Of a DNA stretch of 32,292 nt, positions 8,357-17,779 are shown in pieces. The stretch covers positions 1-32,292 of the forward strand of contig NZ_CALADU010000045.1 of assembly GCF_937890665.1 (NCBI RefSeq), read 5' to 3'. Numbering within the stretch: position 1 is the first letter of the stretch; each line of letters starts with the position of its first letter. The position numbers were made by a program, and so were the translations under genes. This DNA is from an uncultured Subdoligranulum sp. (GTDB taxonomy: Bacteria; Bacillota_A; Clostridia; Oscillospirales; Ruminococcaceae). The notes under the pieces are model-generated. The model saw only the letters and a list, made by a program, of their open reading frames with translations, did not search any database and was not told the origin of the DNA.

Positions 8357-9426
8357 TGTCCTCCCTGAGGTGTATAGGGTTGCATACCATAATCCGAAAA
8401 CGTACTGCCGTGGTAGATCGCCAACGCCATATCCAAAATAGGCATAACTGCCACTGCGCCGGTTCCTTCTCCCAGCCGCATCTCCGCTGTAAGGATAGGC
8501 TTTTTATCCAATGCCTGCAGCAACAGCTTTCCGGTAGGTTCTGCACTTTCGTGACTAGCAAAAACGGCAGCCGTTGCTGCGGGGCACAGCCGCGCCGCAC
8601 AAAGCGCCGCCGCTGCACTGATTGCGCCATCTACCAGAACCGGCACACGGTAGTACGCACCACCCAGAAAAACACCGCAAAGCCCCGCTAGATCAAACCC
8701 GCCAACCTTGGCCAGTACATCCACCGGGTCGTCTGCGTCAGGGCAGTTGACAGCCAACGCCGTTTCGATTGCCTTGCGCTTACGGGCAAGGCCTGCATCC
8801 GATAATCCGGCCCCCCGCCCCGCAAGCTCCTGCGGTGTCCGCTTCAACAAAGCGCAGGCAACCGCTGTTGCGGTAGTTGTATTGCCGATTCCCATTTCTC
8901 CGGTAGCCAGCAACTGCACGCCCTCTGCTTTTTGGCGTCGCACCAACTCCACACCAGCCAAAATCGCCTGCTCCGCCTGTTCCCGGGTCATGGCAGGGCC
9001 TTGGGTGATGTCAGCGGTGCCATGACCGATGCGGCTTTCGTATATACCCGGTATCGGGGTAAAATTCAAAATTCCCATATCAACTGGCAATACACTACAA
9101 TTCGCCAATGCTGCCATACGGCAGACGTTGCTTTGCCCAGTCGCCAAAGCATGGGCGACAATCCCTGTCACCTCACTTCCCGATTGGGACACGCCTTGCG
9201 CTACCACGCCGTTGTCCGCGCAAAGAACCAAAACCGTGCGCGGAGAAAGAGCAACTTCCTCGGTTCCTGTCAGCGCCGCCATATCGGCGATTATCCCCTC
9301 CAACAGACCCAAGCTGCCCAACGGTTTGGCACAGCCTGCCCACCGCTTTTGAGCTGCCGCCCGTGCTGCACCATCTGGCAAACAAATGCCTTTCAGCAGC
9401 GTTTGTAAGTTGTTCGGTTCAGACAT
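8353..9426 (-). CDS. cobT: Nicotinate-nucleotide:dimethylbenzimidazole phosphoribosyltransferase CobT
   Basis: CobT activates the lower-ligand base to alpha-ribazole phosphate using nicotinate mononucleotide. From the ATG at 9426 the protein has 357 residues, the family norm, and is preceded by AAAGGAAG, which overlaps the end of cbiA. Family blocks are KPLGSLG, VLCADNGVVAQGVSQ, GEMGIGNTTTATAV, the DPVDVLAKVGGFDLAGLCG region and the catalytic-Glu segment EMRLGEGTGAV near residue 317. The reading frame stays open for 42 more codons upstream, but these lie inside cbiA, have no matching family sequence and were not used. Lower-base specificity cannot be read from the sequence; no bluB or bza genes are in the window. 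Confidence 0.96.
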   Translation of the reverse strand: MSEPNNLQTLLKGICLPDGAARAAAQKRWAGCAKPLGSLGLLEGIIADMAALTGTEEVALSPRTVLVLCADNGVVAQGVSQSGSEVTGIVAHALATGQSNVCRMAALANCSVLPVDMGILNFTPIPGIYESRIGHGTADITQGPAMTREQAEQAILAGVELVRRQKAEGVQLLATGEMGIGNTTTATAVACALLKRTPQELAGRGAGLSDAGLARKRKAIETALAVNCPDADDPVDVLAKVGGFDLAGLCGVFLGGAYYRVPVLVDGAISAAAALCAARLCPAATAAVFASHESAEPTGKLLLQALDKKPILTAEMRLGEGTGAVAVMPILDMALAIYHGSTFSDYGMQPYTPQGGQ

Positions 9427-9431
9427 GAAGG

Positions 9432-10781
9432 TTACTTCCTTTCGTACCGCGCCGCCGCATCGGAAAAACGCCGTGCCATCCGTGGTGCGCCAGCCATATA
9501 GAGGTGTGCAAATGAGGCAAAGAGTGTCGGCGTTGCAAAGCCGCAAGACCATTGCCGCTTGCCCAACGGTTTACTGGCTATACAGGCTTGCCCATTTTGG
9601 GTGCTGTCCCAATAGTGAAATTCATGCATCGGGACAGATGTCCCTACTGAAAAGAGCAAATTGTCTTCTTGTGCCGTCATTACCGCATACCCAAACCGGA
9701 CAAGATGGTCCGTCGGAAAGCCCTGTCCCGGTAAAGCGCCTACCATCGGCCATGATTGTCCCTGTGAATCTTGCAGTGTTTGCCCTAGATAAAGAAAGCC
9801 GCCACACTCTGCCACTGTTGGCATGCCTTGCTGCACTGCCTTCCGAATTGTCTGACGCATAGGGATATTTTGACTCAACTTCTTTGCATACAGCTCCGGG
9901 TAACCGCCGGGCAGATAGATACCACCGCAATCAGGCGGAAGTGTTGCGTCATGCAGCGGACTAAAAAAGACCGGTTCGGCACCTTCCAAACGTAAAGCAT
10001 CCAATGTTTCTGCATAGCAAAAACAAAACGCTTCATCCCGTGCCACCGCGATGCGAGTTTGCGGCGGAAACGACGCTGCCTCTCGATGCACAAGCTGTTG
10101 TGACCGATTGCACAAAGCCATAATTCTGGGCAAATCCAGCGTTTCTTCCGCCTGTTGTCCCAAGCGTTCTACACGAGTGGCCAAATCCTTCAATTCCTGC
10201 GCTGTATAAAGGCCCAGATGCCGGCTGGGGAGTCGAGCTTCTTCCATAGGCGGCAAATATCCTAATACCGGCAATCCCGTCTCCCTCTCAAGCATCGGTG
10301 CCAGCGTTTGGTAGAGCATAGGTTTGCACTCGTTAAGCAAAATACCTGCCACATGGCTATCGGGGCGAAAGTTCTGCAATCCACGCACTGTGGCCGCCAA
10401 CGTCAAGCTCGCTCCCTTGGGACGCAAAACCAACAGGACCGGCAACTGCAATGTATTCGCTAGATGCCATGCACTGGCTCGAGTCGTCGTCCCCCCCAAA
10501 CCATCGTATAGCCCCATCACGCCTTCACAAATCGCCGCCCCATGTTCCGCCGAATAACGAGAAAACAGACTTCTCACCGTTTCTTCGCTGGAAAGGAACA
10601 AGTCCAGATTATGGCTTTCCAGTCCCAGTACGGAACGATGAAACATAGGGTCAATATAATCCGGTCCGCACTTGAACGCGCATGGATTCAAGCCTTTCCG
10701 TTTTAGCGCTGCCAACAGCGCACAGGTCATGATAGTTTTCCCGCCGCCGGACTGCGGCGCAGAGATCATACAGTTAATCAT
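9432..10781 (-). CDS. cbiA: Cobyrinate a,c-diamide synthase CbiA
   Basis: CbiA amidates the a and c carboxylates of cobyrinate with glutamine and ATP. The 449-residue protein has the N-terminal P-loop SAPQSGGGKT (7-16), the substrate-contact block FKCGPDYIDPMFH (36-48), CEGVMGLYDG (85-94) and a C-terminal glutaminase domain with LPGGYPELYA and Cys326 in AECGGFLYLG. The ATG overlaps the end of cbiET by eight bases. CobB of aerobes is the homologue, but the surrounding cbi genes place this enzyme in the cobalt-early pathway. Confidence 0.96.
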   Translation of the reverse strand: MINCMISAPQSGGGKTIMTCALLAALKRKGLNPCAFKCGPDYIDPMFHRSVLGLESHNLDLFLSSEETVRSLFSRYSAEHGAAICEGVMGLYDGLGGTTTRASAWHLANTLQLPVLLVLRPKGASLTLAATVRGLQNFRPDSHVAGILLNECKPMLYQTLAPMLERETGLPVLGYLPPMEEARLPSRHLGLYTAQELKDLATRVERLGQQAEETLDLPRIMALCNRSQQLVHREAASFPPQTRIAVARDEAFCFCYAETLDALRLEGAEPVFFSPLHDATLPPDCGGIYLPGGYPELYAKKLSQNIPMRQTIRKAVQQGMPTVAECGGFLYLGQTLQDSQGQSWPMVGALPGQGFPTDHLVRFGYAVMTAQEDNLLFSVGTSVPMHEFHYWDSTQNGQACIASKPLGKRQWSCGFATPTLFASFAHLYMAGAPRMARRFSDAAARYERK

Positions 10782-11976
10782 CGCAATGTATCGCCACCAA
10801 ATAAATGGGATTTTGCGCCATCATTAGGTGCACGGTTCCTATCGGCTGAGTCTGATTTACCGCTAGCTGCGTCACCTGTGGTTTGAGATGATACGTCTGG
10901 CAAAAATTCAACACAGTTTGCAGCGTTTCCAGCGCAATACAGCTAATGCACAGCCGTACATTCGGATTTTTCGTAAGGGCTTGCTGTAAGATAGGTTCCA
11001 TTGCCCCTTTACTGCCACCCACAAACACCGCATCCGGGGTCGGCAAGTCCGTCAACACTTGCGGGGCCCGTCCCGCCACTGTATGTAGGTTCCATACGCG
11101 GAACTTGGTACGGTTCTGCCCGATCAAAGAAAGCGCCGTTTCTTCACATTCCACCGCGTACACCGAGCCTCCCTGTACAGCCGCTGCCAACTCCACACTA
11201 ACGCTTCCGGTACCAGCCCCCACATCCCAAACCGTTTCTTCTGGTTTTGGGCCCAATAGCGACAAAATCGCAGCACGCACAAACTGCTTAGTCATTGGCA
11301 CCTTGCCGCGCACAAACCAATCATCCGGCCAGCCGGGTGCCCGCTGCGGACACTGCGGAATCGCTTCTGTCAACAGTACACTCAGTGGTGAAAACTGTTT
11401 TTCCTCCATTTCCTGCGCCGTTCCCATAGTAATACGCTGGTCTGGATAACTCAAATTTTCTCCTACCGTGACCGTCAAATGTCCTAACCCTGCTTTTACC
11501 AGTTGGGAACAGAGCTGCGGAACACCGAGGCGTCCCCCGGTCAAAAAGAATACCGGTCGGCCTTTCATAACCGCTGCCACAGCATTGCATTGTACCCCAT
11601 GCGCCGAAACAAGAACCCAATCTTGCCAAGGGCGATGGAGAGCCGCCGCCAATAATTGCACACTGGAAATTCCGGGATACACCGTATAGGCGATTCCTTG
11701 CGCTTCCAGCATCGGCACCAAATTCCGACACCCCGAATAGAAGCCTGTGTCCCCACTATATACCACGGCTGCTTGCTCACATGGCACGGCCTGCAGCGCT
11801 TGTAATATTTGTTCGGGCTTTGTGGCTGCAGTGCGGTTGGTTGTGCACCCTTCCGGCAGTTGTTCCAGCAAGCGGGATGCCCCCACAATTTGCTGTGCCT
11901 GCAAAAGTACCCGCCGGGACTCTTCCGACAATGTATCCGTTGTACCGCCGCCTAGTGCCAGCAAATTCACCTGCAT
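10774..11976 (-). CDS. cbiET: Fused cobalt-precorrin-6B/7 methyltransferase and decarboxylase CbiET
   Basis: One 400-residue chain carries two enzymes. The N-terminal CbiE domain (about 1-195) methylates C5 and shows SGDTGFYSG and YPGISSVQLLAAAL; its usual glycine-rich start reads ALGGGTTD. The C-terminal CbiT domain (about 210-400) methylates C15 and decarboxylates the C12 acetate; it begins with the DDWFVRGKVPMTKQFVRA signature and has the SAM-binding VWDVGAGTGSVSVELA. This arrangement equals CobL of the aerobic pathway. The ATG at 11976 overlaps the cbiJ stop by ten bases, with AAGGAG 11 bases away. An in-frame GTG four codons earlier sits too close to that site. Confidence 0.94.
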   Translation of the reverse strand: MQVNLLALGGGTTDTLSEESRRVLLQAQQIVGASRLLEQLPEGCTTNRTAATKPEQILQALQAVPCEQAAVVYSGDTGFYSGCRNLVPMLEAQGIAYTVYPGISSVQLLAAALHRPWQDWVLVSAHGVQCNAVAAVMKGRPVFFLTGGRLGVPQLCSQLVKAGLGHLTVTVGENLSYPDQRITMGTAQEMEEKQFSPLSVLLTEAIPQCPQRAPGWPDDWFVRGKVPMTKQFVRAAILSLLGPKPEETVWDVGAGTGSVSVELAAAVQGGSVYAVECEETALSLIGQNRTKFRVWNLHTVAGRAPQVLTDLPTPDAVFVGGSKGAMEPILQQALTKNPNVRLCISCIALETLQTVLNFCQTYHLKPQVTQLAVNQTQPIGTVHLMMAQNPIYLVAIHCDD

Positions 11977-12713
11977 TGTGCCACCCACTCCTTACAAAAC
12001 TGCAAAACTTCCTCATAGGATGCGCCCTGTTCCGCCGGGCGCTGCAATACGACCATTTGGACGCCGCACGTTCTGGCTGCTTTCCATTTTTCTGCAAATC
12101 CGCCGGGGGAACCGCCGTCTTTTGTCACCAGATAATGAATAGAAAACTGTCGCAGAAGTGCAATATTCAGTTCTTCACTAAAGGGCCCCTGCATAGCAAT
12201 GATTTGTGCCGGCGGGATCCCTGCATTTTGGCAAGCTGCCAAGCTAGATTCCAGCGGCAATACCCGCGCATACAAGCGATGTACACCCAGTGGCGCAAAT
12301 ACGCTCACTTCTTTTGCACCAGTGGTCAGTAGAATATTGCCCTGCGTCTTTTGCAACAAGGCAACAGCCTCCTTCGCATCATGGACAACCAGACAATCCT
12401 TTGGCAAAGGACTGGCAGGCCGCAGCAGCCGCTGATATGTCGCGCCGGACTGCACCGCAGCTGCTTGAATATTGGCAGTTGCCTCTGTCGCATAAGGATG
12501 GGTCGCATCGACACACAACGTATCGGGTCCCATACGCTCAGCCATCTGGGAAAGATCCAAGCGTCCTGAATGCACCTGCACGCCGGGACAGCTTCCCTGA
12601 TCCACCTTCCCATATTCTGTCGCAACGCAAACCTGTACCGGTATACCTTCTTGCGCCAAAGCTCTGGATAAACAGCGCCCTTCCGTAGTGCCGGAGAAGA
12701 TCAAAATGTTCAT
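11967..12713 (-). CDS. cbiJ: Cobalt-precorrin-6A reductase CbiJ
   Basis: CbiJ reduces cobalt-precorrin-6A with a nicotinamide cofactor. The 248-residue protein has the N-terminal motif ILIFSGTTEGRCLSRAL and the diagnostic VDATHPYA followed by ATANIQAAA; a later LLTTGAKEVSVF is also typical, as is a C-terminal VTKDGGSPGGFAEKW. Length matches the family. The start forms an ATGA overlap with cbiH, and the end overlaps cbiET. Order cbiH-cbiJ-cbiET follows the chemistry closely except for cbiD and cbiG, which lie upstream. Confidence 0.95.
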   Translation of the reverse strand: MNILIFSGTTEGRCLSRALAQEGIPVQVCVATEYGKVDQGSCPGVQVHSGRLDLSQMAERMGPDTLCVDATHPYATEATANIQAAAVQSGATYQRLLRPASPLPKDCLVVHDAKEAVALLQKTQGNILLTTGAKEVSVFAPLGVHRLYARVLPLESSLAACQNAGIPPAQIIAMQGPFSEELNIALLRQFSIHYLVTKDGGSPGGFAEKWKAARTCGVQMVVLQRPAEQGASYEEVLQFCKEWVAQCR

Positions 12714-13447
12714 ACGCTATGATAGCCTCGCGGTGTAATCAGCCATGACCGTTCCTGTCTGGTCGTACTACTGCCGATAAAAACAGTGGTAAACATGTCT
12801 ACCGGTGCCTGTCGTAATGTTTCCAGTGTATAGAATTGCGCTTCCTGTCCGGGACGCGCAATGTTGCGCACGGTGGCGCAAGGGGTCTGCGGAGACTTAC
12901 CCGCAGCCAACAAAAGATCCACAGCCCGCTGCAAATGATCCTTGCGGCGGTGCGATGCCGGATTATATAAACATAGCGCAAAGTCCCCTGCTACCGCGCA
13001 TTGCAGACGTTTTTCAATCAGCGTCCAAGGCGTGAGCAAATCAGACAAAGACAAAACACAAAAGTCATGTCCAAGCGGTGCACCCAACACGGCTGCTCCG
13101 GACAAAGCCGCCGTAACCCCGGGAATCACTTCGATAGGAACTTGCGGATAGTCTTTAGCCAATTCCAGCACGGGTGATGCCATTCCATAGACCCCCGCAT
13201 CCCCGCTGCATACAAGAGCCACCTGTTTTCCCCCAGCGGCGGTTTCCAGAGCCCAACGGCAACGTTCTGTTTCGCCGCGCATGGGGGTCGTATAGGTTTC
13301 TTTGTCTGGATACAACGGCTTCACAAGATCCACATAGACCGTGTAACCACAGATCACATCCACCGCCGCCAAAGCTGCACGCGCTTGACCGGTAAGCATC
13401 GCCTCGCTGCCCGGCCCTAGCCCTACCACATACAAATTACCACACAT
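12710..13447 (-). CDS. cbiH: Cobalt-factor III C17-methyltransferase CbiH
   Basis: CbiH methylates C17 and contracts the ring. The 245-residue protein shows the tetrapyrrole methylase start NLYVVGLGPGSEAMLT, the GYTVYVDLVKPL block that is characteristic of CbiH/CobJ, the CSGDAGVYGMAS loop, and PGVTAALSGAAVLGAPLGHDF. A late CLYNPASHRRKDHL is also a CbiH hallmark. Start is an ATG after TTGGAGA; it overlaps the end of cbiG by 11 bases. No extra C-terminal domain is present. Confidence 0.95.
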   Translation of the reverse strand: MCGNLYVVGLGPGSEAMLTGQARAALAAVDVICGYTVYVDLVKPLYPDKETYTTPMRGETERCRWALETAAGGKQVALVCSGDAGVYGMASPVLELAKDYPQVPIEVIPGVTAALSGAAVLGAPLGHDFCVLSLSDLLTPWTLIEKRLQCAVAGDFALCLYNPASHRRKDHLQRAVDLLLAAGKSPQTPCATVRNIARPGQEAQFYTLETLRQAPVDMFTTVFIGSSTTRQERSWLITPRGYHSV

Positions 13448-14426
13448 TGTGAAATCTCCAATCCAATCGAACAGGTTTGCAGGCCGCTGCCAACGTAACC
13501 CCTGATCCTACCATTTTACGGCATAGCAAGCTTCCACCGCCACTGCCTAACACTGCTGCTCGCTCACAAACGTTATCTACCCCTGTGGTCTTTTCCACAA
13601 AGGCAGAACCGGAAAATGAGCCTTCTGCCCGCGCCAGTTCCTCTGCACAGTATACCTGAAATGGCCAAGCGTGCCGTTCACAAAACGCCAAAAGCCCCTT
13701 TTCCTGCGCTTTCAGATCAATGCTGGCCACGGCGCAAACGGATTGCGGCAAGATGCCGGATGCCTGAAACACTTTTTCCAATGCTTCGATACCGGTCCCC
13801 TTTCGGCAGCCAATGCCTAATACCGTCACTTTCGGTACCAGCCAAAGCACGGACGCTTGTTGCGGCACATTTCCCAGATAGACTTCATAGGGTGGCTTCT
13901 GTACCACTTTCACCCCCCGCGGCGGAATTCCGACGATTGGATACTCGGTTTTTACGCGGATCTCCTTTCCCGCCAGCAAGGCCCCTGACACTTTGCGGAT
14001 GCAAGCAGGATTCATTACAACACAATGCTGACAGCGTGCCCACTCATCCACTGCAAAAAGGCCATTGCAATCTGTTGCCGTAGTAATAACCGCTTGCGCC
14101 CCACATAGTTCCGCCACCCTGCGGGCCAGATCGTTTGCACCACCCAGATGTCCCGACACGAGCGGAATCGCGTATCGGCCGCATTCGTCCACTACGACAA
14201 CAGCCGGATCGGTGGTCTTGCTTTGCAGATAGGGTGCCACGGCACGAACGGCTATCCCCACCGCCCCCACATAGATCAGCGCTCTGTCTTTTGTAAAATG
14301 CGCTTGGGTCCAGTTCTGCAAAGAAACTGGCTGTCCGCTTCGATCCGCGGTTCCTCCCAATGCCTGTGCCAGTTTTTGGGCCAGAGAAAAGCCTCGCCCC
14401 GTAAAGGCAAGACAAGCGACACTCAT
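13437..14426 (-). CDS. cbiG: Cobalt-precorrin-5A hydrolase CbiG
   Basis: CbiG opens the delta-lactone of cobalt-precorrin-5A and releases acetaldehyde, a step specific to the anaerobic pathway. The 329-residue protein has the N-terminal domain with ALIYVGAVGIAVRAVAPYL and VVVVDECGRYAIPLVSGHLGGANDLAR, a linker domain, and the C-terminal domain opening TVLGIGCRKGT, then VASIDLKAQEKGLLAF and FVEKTTGVDNVCERAAVLGSGGGSLL. All parts needed for a complete CbiG are present. The ATGA overlap with cbiF and a binding site AAAGGGG support the start. Confidence 0.95.
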   Translation of the reverse strand: MSVACLAFTGRGFSLAQKLAQALGGTADRSGQPVSLQNWTQAHFTKDRALIYVGAVGIAVRAVAPYLQSKTTDPAVVVVDECGRYAIPLVSGHLGGANDLARRVAELCGAQAVITTATDCNGLFAVDEWARCQHCVVMNPACIRKVSGALLAGKEIRVKTEYPIVGIPPRGVKVVQKPPYEVYLGNVPQQASVLWLVPKVTVLGIGCRKGTGIEALEKVFQASGILPQSVCAVASIDLKAQEKGLLAFCERHAWPFQVYCAEELARAEGSFSGSAFVEKTTGVDNVCERAAVLGSGGGSLLCRKMVGSGVTLAAACKPVRLDWRFHNVW

Positions 14427-15184
14427 TCTTTGTGCCCCTTTCGGTACTCCGTTGTAAAGGCAGGATCATACAATTTACTGCGTTCATAGTCAGTAGTCTG
14501 CAAAAAATCTCCCACCAAAATCAATGCGGTCTTGGTAATGCCCTGTTGTTCACCACAGCATGCCAATGTCCCCACTGTGCAGCGCACCACCTTTTCCTCC
14601 GGCCAACTGGCCTTGTACACCAGTGCTGCCGGCGTCTGCTCAGTATATGCTCCCTTCAGAAGCTCCTGCTGCACGGCCGGCAGCAGTCCCGCCGAAAGGA
14701 AGATGACCATACTGGCACCATGGCTAGCCAACGCACGAAGTGACTCCCGTTCGGGCACCGGTGTACGTCCCGCCATCCGGGTGATGATTACCGTCTGACT
14801 GATGCCGGGCAGCGTATACTCGGCGCCTAGCGCCGCAGCCGCTCCGCAAAAACTAGATACCCCCGGCGTATCATCATACGCGATCCCCATTCGATCTAAT
14901 ACGTCCATCTGCTCCCGAATGGCACCGTACAAACTGGCGTCCCCTGTATGCAGACGCACCGTATCATGCCGCTGTTCTTCCTGCGCACGCAAAACATCCA
15001 GCACTTCTTCCAACGTCATTTCGGCACTGTTATATACCGAACAGCCATCCTTGGCCATGGCCAATAGTGCCGGATTGACCAGACTGCCTGCGTAGATGAT
15101 ACAATCAGCCTGCTGCAGCAATTCCGCTCCGCGCAGAGTGATCAAATCTGCTGCTCCGGGGCCCGCCCCCACAAAATGCACCAT
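14423..15184 (-). CDS. cbiF: Cobalt-precorrin-4 C11-methyltransferase CbiF
   Basis: CbiF methylates C11. The 253-residue protein opens with VHFVGAGPGAADLITLRG, then CIIYAGSLVNPALL, VRLHTGDASLYGAIREQM and TPGVSSFCGAAAALGAEYTLPG, all distinctive of CbiF/CobM. The IITRMAGRTPVPERESL block binds substrate in this family. The AAGGAG of its ribosome binding site is formed by the last codons of cbiL, and its stop overlaps cbiG. Confidence 0.96.
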   Translation of the reverse strand: MVHFVGAGPGAADLITLRGAELLQQADCIIYAGSLVNPALLAMAKDGCSVYNSAEMTLEEVLDVLRAQEEQRHDTVRLHTGDASLYGAIREQMDVLDRMGIAYDDTPGVSSFCGAAAALGAEYTLPGISQTVIITRMAGRTPVPERESLRALASHGASMVIFLSAGLLPAVQQELLKGAYTEQTPAALVYKASWPEEKVVRCTVGTLACCGEQQGITKTALILVGDFLQTTDYERSKLYDPAFTTEYRKGHKE

Positions 15185-15188
15185 GGTC

Positions 15189-15887
15189 TTACTCCTTTAC
15201 AAGGATTGTTGCAAAATAGCCTGCCGGACGCGCCGGGTCATATTGTGACAGATCTGGCCAGACTTCCTCCTGCGGCAAGCCGCAATTACAGACCATCGCA
15301 CTTTGTCCCAGTCTGCCATGCGCCGCTAACTTCTCCAACGTTTGGGGCAGTTGACGGCCAGTCTTCATCAAAACTTTACTGCCGGGGTGTTCCAAAACCT
15401 TCTCGGCAACACGCCCCGGTACAATGGTCAGTGGCTGTTCCATACCGCTTGTCAGCGACTGATTCAGCCGGGCTGCCGCCGCGCAAAAACTGGGAACCCC
15501 TGCCAACATCACAGTCGTATATCCCAAAGGCTGCAACTGTTGCTGCAAATATCCAAAGGTTGCATAAACGGAAACATCCCCCAAATTGAGCACAGCCACA
15601 TCCTGACCCGCATCTAGATAACGCCGCAGGGACTCAGCCGCCGCTGCATGCGCAGTTTGGAGAACCGACGCATCCCGGGTCATGGGAAATTGCAGCGGGA
15701 CGATCGTCTTTTCGCTTAAATCCACCGCTCCTTGCGCAATCTCAAGTGCCAGCATCTGGCCGCTCTTCGTCTGAGGCGCTGCAATAACCGGACACATTTG
15801 CAGCCGCCGCACTGCTTGCAGTGTCATAAGCTCCGGATCTCCCGGCCCCACGCTGACACCATACAGCGTTCCCTTGTGTTCTACCAT
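15189..15887 (-). CDS. cbiL: Cobalt-precorrin-2 C20-methyltransferase CbiL
   Basis: CbiL methylates C20. From the ATG at 15887 it has 232 residues, the usual length. It begins GTLYGVSVGPGDPELMTLQA, with later LNLGDVSVYATFGYL, LAGVPSFCAAAARL and KVLMKTGRQLPQ. The start overlaps the cbiD stop and follows AAAGGAG at good spacing. The frame stays open 72 codons further upstream, but only because it is the alternative frame of cbiD; that extension has no relation to the family. Confidence 0.94.
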   Translation of the reverse strand: MVEHKGTLYGVSVGPGDPELMTLQAVRRLQMCPVIAAPQTKSGQMLALEIAQGAVDLSEKTIVPLQFPMTRDASVLQTAHAAAAESLRRYLDAGQDVAVLNLGDVSVYATFGYLQQQLQPLGYTTVMLAGVPSFCAAAARLNQSLTSGMEQPLTIVPGRVAEKVLEHPGSKVLMKTGRQLPQTLEKLAAHGRLGQSAMVCNCGLPQEEVWPDLSQYDPARPAGYFATILVKE

Positions 15888-17008
15888 TGTTGTAACATCT
15901 CCTTTGCGGGCGGTGTCATCCCCAGCAAACCATAGGTGTTGGAAAAAACAACCGCACCAATTTGACACTGCGTGCCAATGCGACGCTCCAGATGGGACTG
16001 GATTGCCTGTAGGAGAGAATCCAGTACAGCCTGTTGCAGGTGCAGCGGTTCCAAAATTGCAAGACAAGCATCCGCCGTAGCTGCTTGCTGCAAAGCCCGG
16101 CAAGTTCCTGTATCAGCACCACACAGGGCTGCATGGGCGCAGAACAGCTCGGTACGGCAGTCTGCATACCGTGAGTGGGTATTCATGATGCCGCCTGCCA
16201 CTTTGACCAATTTGCCAATATGCCCCACCAACAGTAGCTGCTCGATTCCCTCTACCGCAGCAGAGTCCAACGCCTCCCCCAGAAAATTAGAACATTTGAC
16301 CACCGGCACGCCGCGCTGGTCCCAGCCCTGTGCGCGGAGAAAGTCTGTTCCATAGTTTCCCGGCGTCAAAATCAACCGCTTTGAGTTCATCCCATGTTGG
16401 TGGATCTCCAACGAGATCGTATCCACAATGGCCTGTTCGCTCATAGGCTCTACAATCCCCGACGTTCCCAGAATCGACAGCCCTCCTTCAACTCCCATCT
16501 GCGGATTAAAGGTTCGCTGTGCCGCTTCTTCCCCGCCTTCAATGCTGATGATAACCGAAAGGCCCCCTACGTACCCGCTTTCCTTACATACTGCTTCCAC
16601 CTGCTGGGCAATCATCTGCCGCGGTACACGGTTGATAGCAGCCGCACCGACCGGCTGATCCAACCCCGGTTTTGTTACGCGGCCCACGCCCTTACCGCCA
16701 TCGATTTGAATACCGGATGCCTTCTCTTTTTGTACGGTGGCCGTAATGGCCAACCCATTGGTAACATCTGCGTCGTCCCCGGCATCCTTTTGCACACTGC
16801 ACACTGCAGCATCCCCCTGCAAGTGCAACAACGCAGGGCGAACCGTAACATCCCACCCTTTGGGCGTTATCAGGGTTATAGAACGCGACACCATCCCTGT
16901 CAGCAATAACCGTGTTGCCCCCTGTGCAGCCAGCGCCGCACAGGTACCGGTGGTGTAACCACAGCGCAAAAGCCTTTGCCCGCTGCGGATGGAATGATCA
17001 AACGCCAT
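15881..17008 (-). CDS. cbiD: Cobalt-precorrin-5B C1-methyltransferase CbiD
   Basis: CbiD methylates C1 in the anaerobic route and is one of its best markers. The 375-residue protein opens with the diagnostic LRCGYTTGTCAALAAQGA, and has KDAGDDADVTNG, GKGVGRVTKPGLDQPVG, GGLSILGTSGIVEPMSEQA and LVGHIGKLVKVAGGIMNTHS. These are the expected CbiD blocks in the expected order. The binding site GGAG is formed by the final codons of cbiK. The stop overlaps the cbiL start by seven bases. Confidence 0.96.
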   Translation of the reverse strand: MAFDHSIRSGQRLLRCGYTTGTCAALAAQGATRLLLTGMVSRSITLITPKGWDVTVRPALLHLQGDAAVCSVQKDAGDDADVTNGLAITATVQKEKASGIQIDGGKGVGRVTKPGLDQPVGAAAINRVPRQMIAQQVEAVCKESGYVGGLSVIISIEGGEEAAQRTFNPQMGVEGGLSILGTSGIVEPMSEQAIVDTISLEIHQHGMNSKRLILTPGNYGTDFLRAQGWDQRGVPVVKCSNFLGEALDSAAVEGIEQLLLVGHIGKLVKVAGGIMNTHSRYADCRTELFCAHAALCGADTGTCRALQQAATADACLAILEPLHLQQAVLDSLLQAIQSHLERRIGTQCQIGAVVFSNTYGLLGMTPPAKEMLQQW

Positions 17009-17011
17009 GTT

Positions 17012-17779
17012 CTACTCCAAAAGTTCTTGCAATTTATCACAATATACTTGCTGAATCTCTGGCAAGCGTCCCAGTCCTTCCAGCGTACAACGCACGGTAA
17101 AACCGGCCGCTTCCAGTTGGCTTTTCCAACTTTCTGGGGCTGGCCCAGCCATATCTTTACAGGCATGATCCCCCGCCACCAACAGCAACGGCACCAGATG
17201 TACTTTGGTATATCCTGCCGCCTGCATTTGGGGCAAGATTTCTTTCAGCCCCGGCCAGCCTTCTACGGTAGCCACAAACGCATCCAAACGATTCTGTAAA
17301 GCGAATGTACTTTGCAGTGCCGGATACACCACACCCGCAAAGTGTTCCGTACCATGCCCCATGAAAAGCAGCGCTTCCTGTGGGTTTGACGGGTACACCG
17401 TGCCGAGAATCCGGGTGACACGCTGTAAATCCACGGTATCGGCCAACAGTGGTTTTCCTAACGAAAAGCGGGCAAAACAGTCGGTATACGGGGCGATTTC
17501 GGTTTTCATTTTATCGTATTCATACCCGTAAAGCAAGTGCGTGGGTTGTACGACCACATCGGTATACCCATCGCGGGCCAACTGCTCCAAAGCTTCCGGC
17601 AAACTGTTTACCAGCTCACCTTGTGCTGCCATTCGCTTGCGAATAATCCGACTGGTCCATGCACAAACAAACTGGCGTTCCGGCGCCGCTGCCCGTAAAG
17701 CTTGTTCTACCGCCAACAGATCTTTGCGGCCATTTGCCACGGTTGTGCCAAAGCTGACACAAACCAACGCTTGTTTCAT
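17012..17779 (-). CDS. cbiK: Sirohydrochlorin cobaltochelatase CbiK
   Basis: CbiK inserts cobalt into sirohydrochlorin, committing it to cobalamin. The 255-residue protein matches anaerobic CbiK: LVCVSFGTTV at the start, AWTSRIIRKRM, VVVQPTHLLYGYEYDKM with Glu87, MGHGTEHFA with His142, and LVPLLLVAGDHACKDM with His205, giving the two metal-binding histidines and an acidic residue. No signal peptide is seen, so it is a cytoplasmic form. It follows btuD with an ATGA overlap and precedes cbiD by three bases, so import and cobalt insertion lead the operon. Confidence 0.95.
   Translation of the reverse strand: MKQALVCVSFGTTVANGRKDLLAVEQALRAAAPERQFVCAWTSRIIRKRMAAQGELVNSLPEALEQLARDGYTDVVVQPTHLLYGYEYDKMKTEIAPYTDCFARFSLGKPLLADTVDLQRVTRILGTVYPSNPQEALLFMGHGTEHFAGVVYPALQSTFALQNRLDAFVATVEGWPGLKEILPQMQAAGYTKVHLVPLLLVAGDHACKDMAGPAPESWKSQLEAAGFTVRCTLEGLGRLPEIQQVYCDKLQELLE

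Noticed and set aside
9427..9552. N-terminal extension of CobT by 42 codons
   Set aside because: It overlaps cbiA, has no CobT similarity, and the ATG at 9426 has AAAGGAAG at good spacing.
15888..16103. N-terminal extension of CbiL by 72 codons
   Set aside because: The extension is the alternate frame of cbiD, and the ATG at 15887 has a good binding site and begins at the family's usual position.
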